Source: Sphingobacteriaceae bacterium (GTDB taxonomy: Bacteria > Bacteroidota > Bacteroidia > Sphingobacteriales > Sphingobacteriaceae). Taken from it: 64,000 nt of DNA. Location of the stretch: positions 1-64,000 of the forward strand of contig JACMJM010000050.1 in assembly GCA_014380615.1 (NCBI GenBank), read 5' to 3'. The notes beneath the pieces were generated by a model. It ran no database searches. It was given only the letters and a program-made list of their open reading frames with translations, and was not told where the DNA came from. Positions 27,059 to 36,132 of the stretch are shown one piece after another. The position numbers and the translations under genes were made by a program. The first letter of the stretch is position 1. The number at the start of each line of letters is the position of its first letter.

Positions 27059-28384
27059 TTAGTGCGATTTTGGCATTGCGTCAATTCTCTTAATATCGGC
27101 ACCAAGGGCTCTCAGTCGGATATCTATATCCTGATAACCACGTTCTATTTGTTCGATTGCATGAATAATCGAGGTTCCGCTTGCCGAAAGGGCAGCAATT
27201 AACAACGAAACACCCGCCCGGATATCAGGCGAAGTCATATCAATTCCACGCAGTTTTACCTGTTTGTTTAAGCCCATTACAGTAGCTCTGTGAGGATCAC
27301 AAAGAATAATTTGGGCTCCCATATCTATCAGTTTATCCACAAAAAACAAACGGCTTTCAAACATCTTCTGGTGGATCATCACATTTCCTTTCGCCTGTGT
27401 AGCAACTACCAGGATGATAGAAAGTAAATCGGGTGTAAAGCCCGGCCATGGAGCGTCTGCGATGGTTAATATGGAACCGTCGATGAAGGTGTCTATTTCA
27501 TAATGCGATTGAGAAGGAATGTAGATATCATCACCACGCAATTCGAAGTTGATGCCAAGCCTTCTGAAAACGTTCGGTATAATTCCAAGTTCCTCAAAAT
27601 GTACGTCTTTAATGGTAATTTCCGATTCTGTCATCGCCGCAAGGCCAATAAACGAACCGATTTCTATCATATCGGGAAGGAGGCGATGTTCTGTACCACC
27701 CAGTTCCGAAACGCCCTCGATTGTAAGTAAATTAGAACCTATTCCCGAAATTTTAGCACCCATGCGGTTAAGCATTTTGCATAACTGCTGTAAATAAGGT
27801 TCGCAAGCGGCGTTGTAAAGAGTGGTAGTTCCTTTAGCCAATACAGCCGCCATTACAACGTTTGCCGTACCAGTTACTGAGGCTTCATCCAAAAGAATAT
27901 AAGTTCCCTGAAGGTTAGTGGCATCTACATTAAAAAAGCTTGTTTCCGGATTGTAATTAAACTTTGCACCCAGTTTTTCGAACCCCAGGAAGTGTGTGTC
28001 AAGTCGTCTTCTTCCAATTTTATCGCCACCAGGTTTGGGAATCGCCGCTTTGCCAAAGCGTGCCAAAAGCGGCCCCACAATCATGATAGATCCTCTTAAA
28101 CTCCCGCCTTTAGATTTAAATTGCTGAGACTGAAAAAACTCAAGATTAATGTTTTTTGCTTCGAAAGTATAGGTGTCTTTGTTTAGGCGTTCGATTGTAA
28201 CACCCAAATCACCTAAAAGGGCGATTAATTTATTTACATCTACTATATCAGGGATATTACTTATCGTTACTTTCTCGGGTGTAAGAAGAACTGCGGCAAG
28301 TACCTGTAAGGCTTCATTTTTGGCTCCCTGTGGGATAATTTCTCCCTTCAGCGGTTTGCCGCCGTGAATTTCAAATGCATTCAT
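27059..28384 (-). CDS. murA: UDP-N-acetylglucosamine 1-carboxyvinyltransferase
   Basis: 441 residues. MurA motifs include GGKPLKGEIIPQGAKNEAL (with the Lys/Asn pair) and GPLLARFGKAAIPKPGG. The enzyme transfers enolpyruvate from PEP to UDP-GlcNAc, the first committed step of peptidoglycan synthesis. The usual catalytic Cys of PGGC is replaced by Asp121 (PGGDKIGRRRLD, codon at 28022-28024). Asp at this site is known to keep activity and confer fosfomycin insensitivity. The DUF4290 gene lies 36 bases upstream in the same direction. Confidence 0.95.
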   Translation of the reverse strand: MNAFEIHGGKPLKGEIIPQGAKNEALQVLAAVLLTPEKVTISNIPDIVDVNKLIALLGDLGVTIERLNKDTYTFEAKNINLEFFQSQQFKSKGGSLRGSIMIVGPLLARFGKAAIPKPGGDKIGRRRLDTHFLGFEKLGAKFNYNPETSFFNVDATNLQGTYILLDEASVTGTANVVMAAVLAKGTTTLYNAACEPYLQQLCKMLNRMGAKISGIGSNLLTIEGVSELGGTEHRLLPDMIEIGSFIGLAAMTESEITIKDVHFEELGIIPNVFRRLGINFELRGDDIYIPSQSHYEIDTFIDGSILTIADAPWPGFTPDLLSIILVVATQAKGNVMIHQKMFESRLFFVDKLIDMGAQIILCDPHRATVMGLNKQVKLRGIDMTSPDIRAGVSLLIAALSASGTSIIHAIEQIERGYQDIDIRLRALGADIKRIDAMPKSH

Positions 28385-28420
28385 GGATTATAAAAGGTTT
28401 AGAGCGAAATAAGGTTTGAG

Positions 28421-29131
28421 TTAATAACGTTTTCCATTGTTTTTCGGACGGTTACCTTGATTCCGGGAAGCATTATTATTATTGTTGTTTTGTCGCGGCT
28501 TATTATTATTACTATTGTTATTATTAGTGCTATTGCCGTTTGTAGAGCCGCTTTTTTGCCTTACACCAGGTGCATTTGGCCTTACTTCTATTTTATGCAG
28601 ATTAAAACTTTCATCTAAAACTAATTCTCCATTCGACAAGGCCGTTAGATCACTGATAATCGTTTCGTCGGCCACCGTATCTTTGTTCCAGGTAACGTAG
28701 GCCATTTTCATGAAATTAGCTATCGACTGGATCATAGCTTGTCGGCGTTGAGGATCTTCAACAGCTTTAGCCTTTTTAATCATCAGTTCTACAGTCTTAC
28801 CGTAGTGCTTAAACCTGATACGCTGTTGCGGATAGGCGAGGGGAGCGGGTTTAAAATGAATGGCGTCTGGTGCCGGTTTCGGGTAATTTGAATCTACATC
28901 GATCTGAAAATCAGAGATGATGTGAAGGTGATCCCATAGTTTATGTTTAAAATCAGCTACATCTCGTAAATGAGGATTTAAAAAGCCCATAAGGTCGATC
29001 ACTACCTGGGCATGTCTGTTGCGTTCCTCTTTTGTGGGTAAAGTGCAGATATACGCCACCATGTTTTGTACATTTCTGCCGTATTCCGCAAGGATTAATT
29101 TTTTTCTTGATGTGTTATAATCAAATGTCAT
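28421..29131 (-). CDS. DUF4290 family protein with Asn-rich tail
   Basis: 236 residues from the ATG at 29131 (MTFDYNTSRKKLILAEYGRN); the frame is open 14 codons further but without family-like sequence. DUF4290 is a Bacteroidota-specific helical protein of unknown role, regularly next to murA. The C-terminal 45 residues are a low-complexity Asn/Gly/Ser/Lys tail encoded by AAT/AAC repeats, probably disordered. Confidence 0.85.
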   Translation of the reverse strand: MTFDYNTSRKKLILAEYGRNVQNMVAYICTLPTKEERNRHAQVVIDLMGFLNPHLRDVADFKHKLWDHLHIISDFQIDVDSNYPKPAPDAIHFKPAPLAYPQQRIRFKHYGKTVELMIKKAKAVEDPQRRQAMIQSIANFMKMAYVTWNKDTVADETIISDLTALSNGELVLDESFNLHKIEVRPNAPGVRQKSGSTNGNSTNNNNSNNNKPRQNNNNNNASRNQGNRPKNNGKRY

Positions 29132-29139
29132 GTTTATTA

Positions 29140-29215
29140 TATTTTGCCACGAAGACACAAAGGCACAAAGCAAAATCTAAGTGTTAGGTGTCTTTGAGAC
29201 TATTTTATTTTAGTC
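29140..29215. repeat. Intergenic 'cacaaaggcacaaag' repeat
   Basis: Contains GCCACGAAGACACAAAGGCACAAAG-type sequence (at 29151 onward) with a partial inverted copy (GTGTCTTTGAG) downstream. The same words recur at 35231-35274 and 36160-36340, marking a dispersed intergenic repeat family of this genome. Confidence 0.5.
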
Positions 29216-29332
29216 TTTAGCAGCTAAGGTACAAAAACAAAAGTTGCAAAGTTCTTTGTCTTTTACCTGAGTTACTATTAATATTGGAGGGAATATTCCC
29301 GGCCGGAATCGCTGTTTCTTAATTTGTGGAAT

Positions 29333-31609
29333 TTACGATACTATGCGAAGTTTTGCAAATTTAAGTAAAAGTTGCTTCTGTCCTAATTCTTTAAAAAATA
29401 TTGTTGCTTTTATATCCGGTTTGTTTCCTTCCATGTTAATTACTTTACCAAATCCAAACCGCTCATGCTCAACATCCATACCCACCTGAAGGTTTGAGGT
29501 ATCCGAAGGTGCGAACCCTTCGCTGGGAACATGCGCCTTTGGTAGGATAGAAGTGGTTTTCGGAGCGGTAGCTGGTTTCGGTTTTGAAAAAGTATCACCG
29601 CCCGACTGGCTGCTCCATGAACTCCGCTCCTGGTTAAAAAAGGGGTTTTCGGTTTTTTGCTGTGGTTTAAAGTCAAGCTCTAAATACTTCGCGTCTACTT
29701 CATCAATAAATCTGCTTGGTTCGCAGCTGGTTAAAGTGCCCCATCTGTAACGCGAAGTGGCGTAAGAAATAGTCAGTTTCTTTTCGGCCCTGGTTATCGC
29801 CACATAAAATAAACGCCGTTCTTCCTCAAGGTCGGCTCTTGAGCTTAGCGACATTTGTGAAGGGAAAAGATTTTCTTCTAAACCTACAATACACACGTTT
29901 TTAAATTCAAGACCCTTCGCCGAATGGATGGTCATCAAGGATACTGTATCGGCATTTGGATTTTTATCATTATCGTCATTGGTTAAAAGAGCGATATCCT
30001 GCATAAAGATATCCAAGCCCTTTTCCTCAATATCCTCGCGCTCGCTAAACTCTTTTATTCCGTTTAAAAGCTCCTGAATGTTTTCATATCGATTTAATCC
30101 TTCTACTGATTTGTCATCGTAAAGATCTTTTAAAAGGCCCGAATGCTGGGCGATGTGTAAGGCGCAATCGTATGCGGAATGCGTTTTCGCCAAAACCTGG
30201 AAACTTTGAACAATAGTGGCGAAATTACCAACCGATGCTGCGCTGCGGCCATCCAAATACTTAACAGGATCAATAATTACTTCCCATAAGGTGATGTCGT
30301 TCTTGTCGGCAGCTATTATTATGCGTTCGACGGTAGTGTCGCCGATACCTCTGCGCGGGTAGTTGATTACACGTTTAAGTGCTTCTTCATCATTAGGATT
30401 AAAAGTAAGCCTGAAATAGGCGATAAGATCTTTAATCTCTTTACGCTGATAAAAAGAAAGGCCTCCGTAAATTTTATAGGGAATATTTAGCTTTCGTAAT
30501 GCCTCTTCCATTGCTCTCGATTGGGCGTTGGTGCGATAGAGAATGGCGAAATCGTTAAAGTTATATCCTTTTACCGCTCTTTCCTGTGCGATTCCTTCGG
30601 CAATAATTTTGCCTTCTTCATTGTCGCTAAATGCGCGAAGGATCTTAATTTTATCACCAGCTTCATTTTCAGAAAATACGGTCTTTTTAAGCTGATTCTT
30701 GTTATTAGCGATAATGCTATTGGCCGCATTTACAATGTTTTGAGTCGAACGATAATTTTGCTCCAGCTTAAATACTTTTAAATCCGGATAATCTTTCTCG
30801 AAGTTTAAAATATTCTGAATATTAGCACCCCGGAAGGCATAGATACTTTGTGCGTCATCTCCTACAACACAGATGTTTTCATTAATCGCAGCCAGCCTTT
30901 TTACAATAAGGTATTGCGAAAAGTTAGTATCCTGATACTCGTCTACCATTAAATATTTAAATTTATTCTGGTATTTGTAGAGTACCTCGGGATTGTCTTT
31001 CAGAAGCACATTGGTTTTAAACAGGAGATCGTCAAAATCCATGGCTCCGGCTTTAAAACAACGTTGAGTGTAGATCTGATAAATTTCTCCCAGCCTGCCA
31101 CGGCCGGTAGCAAAATCTTCGGACTGGATATGTTCGTTTTTAAGGTATTCGGCAGGCGAAATCAAATTGTTCTTGGCTGAAGAGATTCTATTATAAACGA
31201 AATTAGCGTTATATAGCTTATCGTCTAATTGCTGCTCTTTAAGTATGGCACGCAACAGGCTTTTGCTATCGTCGGTATCATAAATCGTAAAGTTATTTGG
31301 GTAGCCTATTTTATTCGCCTCAACCCGTAATATTTTGGCGAAAACTGAGTGGAATGTTCCCATCCAGATGTTTTTTGCCTCGGGGCCAACAGCTTTCATA
31401 ATCCGCTCGCGCATTTCTTTAGCTGCTTTATTGGTAAAAGTAAGTACCAAAATATTAAAAGGATCCACACCCTTGGTTATCAGGTGTGCTACCCGGCAGG
31501 TTATTACACGCGTTTTCCCCGATCCGGCACCCGCCACAATCATTACCGGCCCGCTGGTTTGCTCTACTGCTTCTTTTTGTGAAGGATTTAACCCTATTAA
31601 ATAGTCCAA
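29333..31609 (-). CDS. UvrD/PcrA-type superfamily 1 DNA helicase
   Basis: 758 residues. Q-motif LNPSQKEAVEQ, Walker A GAGSGKTRVITCR, motif II VDEYQDTN, motif III VGDDAQSIYAFRGA, motif IV EQNYRSTQNI, motif V TIHSAKGLEF, and motif VI VAITRAEKKL. The C-terminal 110 residues are a linker and a Tudor-like domain (MDVEHERFGFGKVINMEG) that in PcrA binds RNA polymerase. It translocates 3' to 5' in repair and in clearing replication-transcription conflicts. Confidence 0.93.
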   Translation of the reverse strand: MDYLIGLNPSQKEAVEQTSGPVMIVAGAGSGKTRVITCRVAHLITKGVDPFNILVLTFTNKAAKEMRERIMKAVGPEAKNIWMGTFHSVFAKILRVEANKIGYPNNFTIYDTDDSKSLLRAILKEQQLDDKLYNANFVYNRISSAKNNLISPAEYLKNEHIQSEDFATGRGRLGEIYQIYTQRCFKAGAMDFDDLLFKTNVLLKDNPEVLYKYQNKFKYLMVDEYQDTNFSQYLIVKRLAAINENICVVGDDAQSIYAFRGANIQNILNFEKDYPDLKVFKLEQNYRSTQNIVNAANSIIANNKNQLKKTVFSENEAGDKIKILRAFSDNEEGKIIAEGIAQERAVKGYNFNDFAILYRTNAQSRAMEEALRKLNIPYKIYGGLSFYQRKEIKDLIAYFRLTFNPNDEEALKRVINYPRRGIGDTTVERIIIAADKNDITLWEVIIDPVKYLDGRSAASVGNFATIVQSFQVLAKTHSAYDCALHIAQHSGLLKDLYDDKSVEGLNRYENIQELLNGIKEFSEREDIEEKGLDIFMQDIALLTNDDNDKNPNADTVSLMTIHSAKGLEFKNVCIVGLEENLFPSQMSLSSRADLEEERRLFYVAITRAEKKLTISYATSRYRWGTLTSCEPSRFIDEVDAKYLELDFKPQQKTENPFFNQERSSWSSQSGGDTFSKPKPATAPKTTSILPKAHVPSEGFAPSDTSNLQVGMDVEHERFGFGKVINMEGNKPDIKATIFFKELGQKQLLLKFAKLRIVS

Positions 31610-31742
31610 AACTTTTCCGTTTTCAATCGTATGTTATCAATTTTTTGGCTGCGAAGCCTGCAACGAAGTAAGATCCCGATTACATGCGGAAGCTAATGCA
31701 GGTTCAAGGGGCTAAATTAAAAAATTGTGAAGGATTTTCCGG

Positions 31743-33209
31743 TCAGGATTTACTTTCTTTATCAACAACTTTTGGTATTAAACCGGAGGCCGAAAGGTTG
31801 TGTAGTACATCGTTTATATTGATAATACGATCATCAATCTCGTTTACACATTTGCCAACTTCTTCGATAAATTCTTTATCGTCTATAAGCTTTTCTTTTT
31901 CTAAAATCATTAAGCCCTTCATTGTTGCGATAGGGCCTCGAATTTGGTGGGAAAGATGTGAAGAGTACTCAGATAGTTTGCGGTTTTTAATCCGCAGGTC
32001 CTTCGTTCGTTCATCAATAATTCGTTCGAGGTTTTGATTTACCTTATTGAGCGTTTCTTTTTGAAGTGAAATTTCCTCGTTCAGGATTTTGAGTTGTTTA
32101 TTGGTTTTCGCTTTTTTCTTAACGGTTTGAAAGAGTAAAAAGATCAAAATAAAAGCCAGTGTGCAAACAATAATTGAGGCTATCAGGAGAATTTTGTTTT
32201 TCTTTTGACGCTCGATAATAAGTTGGTTCTCCTTTTCTTTTTGAATAAATTTCGACTGTTCTTGTAGCAGTTTTATTTGTTCGGATTTGGCATTGTCAAA
32301 ATCTGCACTGTCAATTGCATAAACCTGAGCAAAATATACAAGTGCGCTTTTGTAATTCTTTCGATGATTTTCCAATTCATAAAATCGCCATACGAAATCC
32401 CGTTCAAGTTTATTGTTTTTTGCAAGTTTTGAGTATTTAATTCCTTCCTTGATGGCATATTCAGCTTTTTGAAGCTGTTTGCTGTCGATGTAAATACTTG
32501 TAAGTGTAAGGTTTACGCTTGCTACTACTTTATTGAGTTTATTTTCTTTGGCTTTCTTTTTGGCTTCAATAAGTAATTTTTCAGCTTCTTGAATTTGATT
32601 CAAAGCCTTGTATACAACTCCTTTATTTTGTAAACAAAGAATTTGGCCAGTCACAATTTTCAACTTGGTAAAAATTTGTAAACTTTTATTAAAATTAGCT
32701 ATCGCTTCATTATGTTGATCCTTTCGGTGGTAAATAATTCCAATATTTAAATAGGTTCCGCCTATAAGATCTTCCATCTTAGCTTTTAAGGCTAGCTTTA
32801 ATGAAATCTGGAAATATCGTAGTCCTTCCGCATAATTAATTTCTCTATACAAATTTCCAATATTATTATAAACCCGAGCTTGGCCTTCTATATCATTTAA
32901 TTGCTTAAAAATTGAAAGAGACTTATCGTATCTAATTAAAGCACTGTCATTTTGATTAAGATTATAATGTCCTATTCCAATCATTCTCAACGATTCAGCA
33001 ATTTCTTTCTGATACCCCTTTTTTGATGCAATTATCAATGCGTTTTGACCTAAAATAATTGATTTATTTGGGTCAGTTAATCGTATGTCGTAGGCTGATT
33101 TATTAAGATTTTCAATAGCAACACTGTCGGCTTTGTAAGAATTATTTTGTGGAAAAATTGCTGTGTTTTTTAGTGTAAAAAAAACGATAAGTGTATATCT
33201 TAGTTTCAT
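31743..33209 (-). CDS. TPR membrane protein ending in a HisKA-like helix pair, no ATPase domain
   Basis: 488 residues from ATG 33209. A signal peptide/anchor is followed by five or six TPR repeats (about 40-310), a coiled coil, one transmembrane helix (KILLIASIIVCTLAFILIFL), and a second coiled coil. The tail is a dimerisation/phospho-acceptor-like segment, SEYSSHLSHQIRGPIATMKG, with the His in the expected place. The gene ends about 60 residues later, so no HATPase domain is present. It may be a phosphotransfer scaffold or a decayed kinase. It is divergent from three small exported-peptide genes. Confidence 0.8.
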   Translation of the reverse strand: MKLRYTLIVFFTLKNTAIFPQNNSYKADSVAIENLNKSAYDIRLTDPNKSIILGQNALIIASKKGYQKEIAESLRMIGIGHYNLNQNDSALIRYDKSLSIFKQLNDIEGQARVYNNIGNLYREINYAEGLRYFQISLKLALKAKMEDLIGGTYLNIGIIYHRKDQHNEAIANFNKSLQIFTKLKIVTGQILCLQNKGVVYKALNQIQEAEKLLIEAKKKAKENKLNKVVASVNLTLTSIYIDSKQLQKAEYAIKEGIKYSKLAKNNKLERDFVWRFYELENHRKNYKSALVYFAQVYAIDSADFDNAKSEQIKLLQEQSKFIQKEKENQLIIERQKKNKILLIASIIVCTLAFILIFLLFQTVKKKAKTNKQLKILNEEISLQKETLNKVNQNLERIIDERTKDLRIKNRKLSEYSSHLSHQIRGPIATMKGLMILEKEKLIDDKEFIEEVGKCVNEIDDRIININDVLHNLSASGLIPKVVDKESKS

Positions 33210-33299
33210 GCCTGTGTTCAACGAAAGATAGAGAATTTATACGATCCACACTAGTTTCTGTTACAATTTATATTATCACTTCATTTTTAAATTAATTCC

Positions 33300-33443
33300 A
33301 TGAGAAAAGTCTTATTAGTATTAGTGGTTGCTCTAGGATTGGCATCCTGCAAGAAAGAAGAAATAGCTAAACCCGCATCATTCGAGAAAACACCCGCGGT
33401 AGCGGCAAGAGGCGGAGTAAGCGATATGTCAGAATACGATTAA
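33300..33443 (+). CDS. Small lipoprotein, tandem copy 1
   Basis: 47 residues. The start MRKVLLVLVVALGLASC carries a lipobox (LASC) with the acylated Cys at 17. The mature part is about 30 residues and ends RGGVSDMSEYD. It is nearly identical to the next gene, which shows a recent tandem duplication of about 166 bp. Too short for a fold, it may be a surface lipopeptide or signal. Divergent from the TPR sensor gene, with 90 bp between the start codons. Confidence 0.75.
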   Translation: MRKVLLVLVVALGLASCKKEEIAKPASFEKTPAVAARGGVSDMSEYD

Positions 33444-33465
33444 TCACCATTTAAAATTTAATTCC

Positions 33466-33609
33466 ATGAAAAAAGTCTTATTAGTATTAGCGGTTGCTCT
33501 AGGATTGGCATCCTGCAAGAAAGAAGAAATTGCTAAACCCGTATCATTTGAGAAAGCACCGGCAGTAGCAGCAAGAGGCGGAGTAAGCGATATGTCAGAA
33601 TATGATTAA
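33466..33609 (+). CDS. Small lipoprotein, tandem copy 2
   Basis: 47 residues with the same lipobox and an identical C-terminal RGGVSDMSEYD. The differences from copy 1 are mostly conservative (e.g. A-P-A-S-F to A-K-P-V-S-F in the middle). Both ends are conserved while the middle varies, so the lipid anchor and the C-terminal tail appear to be what selection keeps. Starts 22 bases after copy 1, so they are co-transcribed. Confidence 0.75.
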   Translation: MKKVLLVLAVALGLASCKKEEIAKPVSFEKAPAVAARGGVSDMSEYD

Positions 33610-33628
33610 TCACTATTAAAAATTAGTT

Positions 33629-33787
33629 ATGAAAAAAGTTACTATTTTAATATTGGTCCTGATAATCGCTAGTGTTGGTATTGTACTCGCTAGAATTTCT
33701 ACAAAAGAAAATAAAGAAATTCAGAAGGCAGAGAGGTTTAACACTATAGGTGATAAAAATAAAAGCGACCTCACCTCCTGGGACTAA
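33629..33787 (+). CDS. Small exported or membrane peptide downstream of the lipoproteins
   Basis: 52 residues. The N-terminal hydrophobic segment MKKVTILILVLIIASVGIVL has no lipobox Cys. The tail is Lys/Glu-rich and ends KSDLTSWD, echoing the acidic-aromatic-Asp ending (SEYD) of the two lipoproteins before it. It begins 19 bases after copy 2 and likely belongs to the same transcript. Confidence 0.6.
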   Translation: MKKVTILILVLIIASVGIVLARISTKENKEIQKAERFNTIGDKNKSDLTSWD

Positions 33788-33849
33788 TTATTTCCTATCC
33801 TGCAATCAAAGTTTTCACAAGTGGGTTATATTTGTGAAAAACGAGACAG

Positions 33850-35220
33850 ATGAAGGATATTAAACAATATGTTGAAGAAAATAAGCAGCGGTTCCTCGAC
33901 GAACTCTTCGAACTGCTGCGATTTCCTTCTGTAAGTGCGGATCCTAAATATAAGGAAGACGTGCTTAGAACAGCAGATTATGTAGCCGGTAAATTAAAGG
34001 CTGCTGGTGCTGATAGTGTAGAGGTTTGTCCTACTGCAGGCTACCCTATTGTGTATGGCGAAAAAATTATTGATGCCTCAAAACCAACGGTTTTAGTGTA
34101 CGGGCATTACGATGTTCAGCCGGCAGATCCGCTTGAGCTGTGGACATCGCCACCTTTCGAACCCGTTATTAAAGACGAAAAGATTTTCGCAAGGGGTGCA
34201 TGCGACGATAAAGGCCAGTTTTATATGCACGTAAAGGCATTTGAGCTGATGATGAAACTGGAAACTCTTCCCTGCAATATAAAATTCATGATTGAAGGTG
34301 AGGAGGAAGTCGGATCGGATAATTTGGGAGAATTTGTGAAAGCGAATAAAGCGAAATTGAAGGCCGATGTAGTACTCATCTCGGATACGGCGATGATTAG
34401 CCTTGAAACCCCTTCGCTGGAGACTGGTTTACGAGGTTTATCATACCTTGAAGTGGAGGTAATTGGGCCAAACCGCGATCTTCATTCGGGTGTATACGGA
34501 GGAGCGGTTGCCAATCCGGCGACTATCCTTTGTCAAATGATTGCCTCGCTACATGATGCCAGCAATCACATCACCATTCCTGGCTTTTATGATGATGTAG
34601 AAAGCCTTAGCATTGAAGAACGCAAGCAATTAAACGCAGCTCCTTATAACGAAGCGGAGTACAAAGCTGATCTTGGGGTTAACGAGCTTTGGGGAGAATT
34701 GGGTTATACTGCCATCGAACATACCGGAATTCGTCCAACGCTGGAGGTTAACGGAATCTGGGGCGGCTATATCGGCGAAGGAGCCAAAACCGTTCTGCCT
34801 TCAAAAGCCAGCGCAAAGATTTCTATGCGTCTGGTTCCGAATCAGCAATCGGACAAGATTACCGCGCTTTTTAAGCAGCATTTCGAAAGTATAGCACCAA
34901 AAAGTGTTAAGGTGAAAGTTACACCTCATCATGGCGGAGAGCCCGTAGTTACGCCCACCGATAGTATCGCTTTTAAAGCGGCTGAAAAAGCTATAGAAGA
35001 AGCATTCGGAATAAAACCGATCCCCACACGGGGAGGAGGAAGTATCCCGATTGTATCCTTATTTGAAAGAGAACTCGGGATTAAAACGGTATTAATGGGG
35101 TTTGGCCTTGATAGCGATAATCTCCATTCTCCGAATGAGAAATTCGATATCGCCAATTACTTTAAAGGCATTGAGACGATACCATTATTTCATAAGTATT
35201 TCGCAGAATTAAGTAATTAG
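33850..35220 (+). CDS. M20-family dipeptidase
   Basis: 456 residues. Metal-site motifs are YGHYDVQP (His86, Asp88), ARGACDDKGQ (Asp119, bridging), EGEEEVGS (Glu152 catalytic, Glu153) and HSGVYGGAVAN at the start of the lid domain. Full-length M20A/C aminoacylase-2-like fold with no signal peptide, so it is cytoplasmic. It probably hydrolyses dipeptides or related amide bonds. A GH25 lysozyme follows and an L-Ala-Glu epimerase lies nearby, which suggests peptidoglycan-peptide salvage. Confidence 0.88.
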   Translation: MKDIKQYVEENKQRFLDELFELLRFPSVSADPKYKEDVLRTADYVAGKLKAAGADSVEVCPTAGYPIVYGEKIIDASKPTVLVYGHYDVQPADPLELWTSPPFEPVIKDEKIFARGACDDKGQFYMHVKAFELMMKLETLPCNIKFMIEGEEEVGSDNLGEFVKANKAKLKADVVLISDTAMISLETPSLETGLRGLSYLEVEVIGPNRDLHSGVYGGAVANPATILCQMIASLHDASNHITIPGFYDDVESLSIEERKQLNAAPYNEAEYKADLGVNELWGELGYTAIEHTGIRPTLEVNGIWGGYIGEGAKTVLPSKASAKISMRLVPNQQSDKITALFKQHFESIAPKSVKVKVTPHHGGEPVVTPTDSIAFKAAEKAIEEAFGIKPIPTRGGGSIPIVSLFERELGIKTVLMGFGLDSDNLHSPNEKFDIANYFKGIETIPLFHKYFAELSN

Positions 35221-35230
35221 TAATTATCAA

Positions 35231-35274
35231 AAAGGCACGATGCACGAAGAAATTCTTTGTGTTTGCGTGCCTTT
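35231..35274. repeat. Nested palindrome of the 'aaaggcacg' repeat family
   Basis: AAAGGCACG (35231-35239) pairs with CGTGCCTTT (35266-35274), and inside it CACGAAGAA pairs with TTCTTTGTG. It sits directly between the M20 and GH25 genes and overlaps the earliest possible GH25 start, so it can act as a terminator or block translation from upstream starts. Confidence 0.55.
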
Positions 35275-35292
35275 GCCGTTAAATTAGAAACC

Positions 35293-36132
35293 TTGCCGGT
35301 AAGAAAAAAACGCAAACCAACACGGAAAAAGAAATCTAAAGGCTTATCGCTACAGGTAAAAGCTGTTTTGATCGGCCTGGCTCTTATTTTACTCTCGCCA
35401 TTTTACTACGGCTACATTTTAAAATTTGCCGCTTCTACCTGGGGTTGGGTAAAAAATATCGGAGATGATCCTGATTACCCATCTTACGAAAGTTATGATA
35501 TTCGTATTCCTAAAAAATACTCGGTACACGGAATAGATGTTTCTTATTATCAGGGGAAGATAGACTGGCAAAAAGTGAAGTCGATGAACGAGAACGGGGT
35601 TCAAATCAGCTTTGCTTTTATAAAAGCTACAGAGGGCGTTATGTTGGTTGATCGTTATTTTCAACGCAATTGGCGGGAGGCGCCAAAGGTGGGGATCCGA
35701 TGCGGAGCGTATCATTTTTTTCGTCCAAAAAAGTCGGGCCGCTGGCAGGCCAAGTTTTTCCTGCAGACGGTGGATGTGGAAAAGGGAGATTTACCCCCTG
35801 TAGTAGATATCGAAGAATTAAATGGTGTTAAGGCATCGAAAATGCGGGAAGAACTGAAAGAATATGTTCGCTATATCGAAAATAAAACCGGAGTGAAGCC
35901 CATAATCTATACCGGATTGAGTTTTTACAACGATTATTTAAGGGGCTATTTTGATGATTGCCCCTTATGGATAGCCCATTATTATAAAGCAAAGCTGAAG
36001 ATAGCTGCGGAAACCAAATGGCATTTCTGGCAGCATTCTGATAAGGCCAGGGTAAATGGTATTAGTCATGTAGTAGATTTTAATGTTTTTAACGGGGATA
36101 GTACCGAGTTTAAGAAGTTGTTGATTAGGTGA
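35293..36132 (+). CDS. Membrane-anchored glycoside hydrolase family 25 (lysozyme)
   Basis: 279 residues from TTG 35293 (MPVRKKRK). An earlier TTG at 35257 lies within the palindromic repeat and is less likely. A very basic N-terminus, one membrane anchor (about 22-45), then the GH25 domain: HGIDVSYYQGKIDW (Asp82), FAFIKATEG, GAYHFFRP, VVDIEEL with the catalytic acids, and WIAHYY. It cleaves the MurNAc-GlcNAc bond of peptidoglycan from the periplasmic side. Confidence 0.85.
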   Translation: MPVRKKRKPTRKKKSKGLSLQVKAVLIGLALILLSPFYYGYILKFAASTWGWVKNIGDDPDYPSYESYDIRIPKKYSVHGIDVSYYQGKIDWQKVKSMNENGVQISFAFIKATEGVMLVDRYFQRNWREAPKVGIRCGAYHFFRPKKSGRWQAKFFLQTVDVEKGDLPPVVDIEELNGVKASKMREELKEYVRYIENKTGVKPIIYTGLSFYNDYLRGYFDDCPLWIAHYYKAKLKIAAETKWHFWQHSDKARVNGISHVVDFNVFNGDSTEFKKLLIR

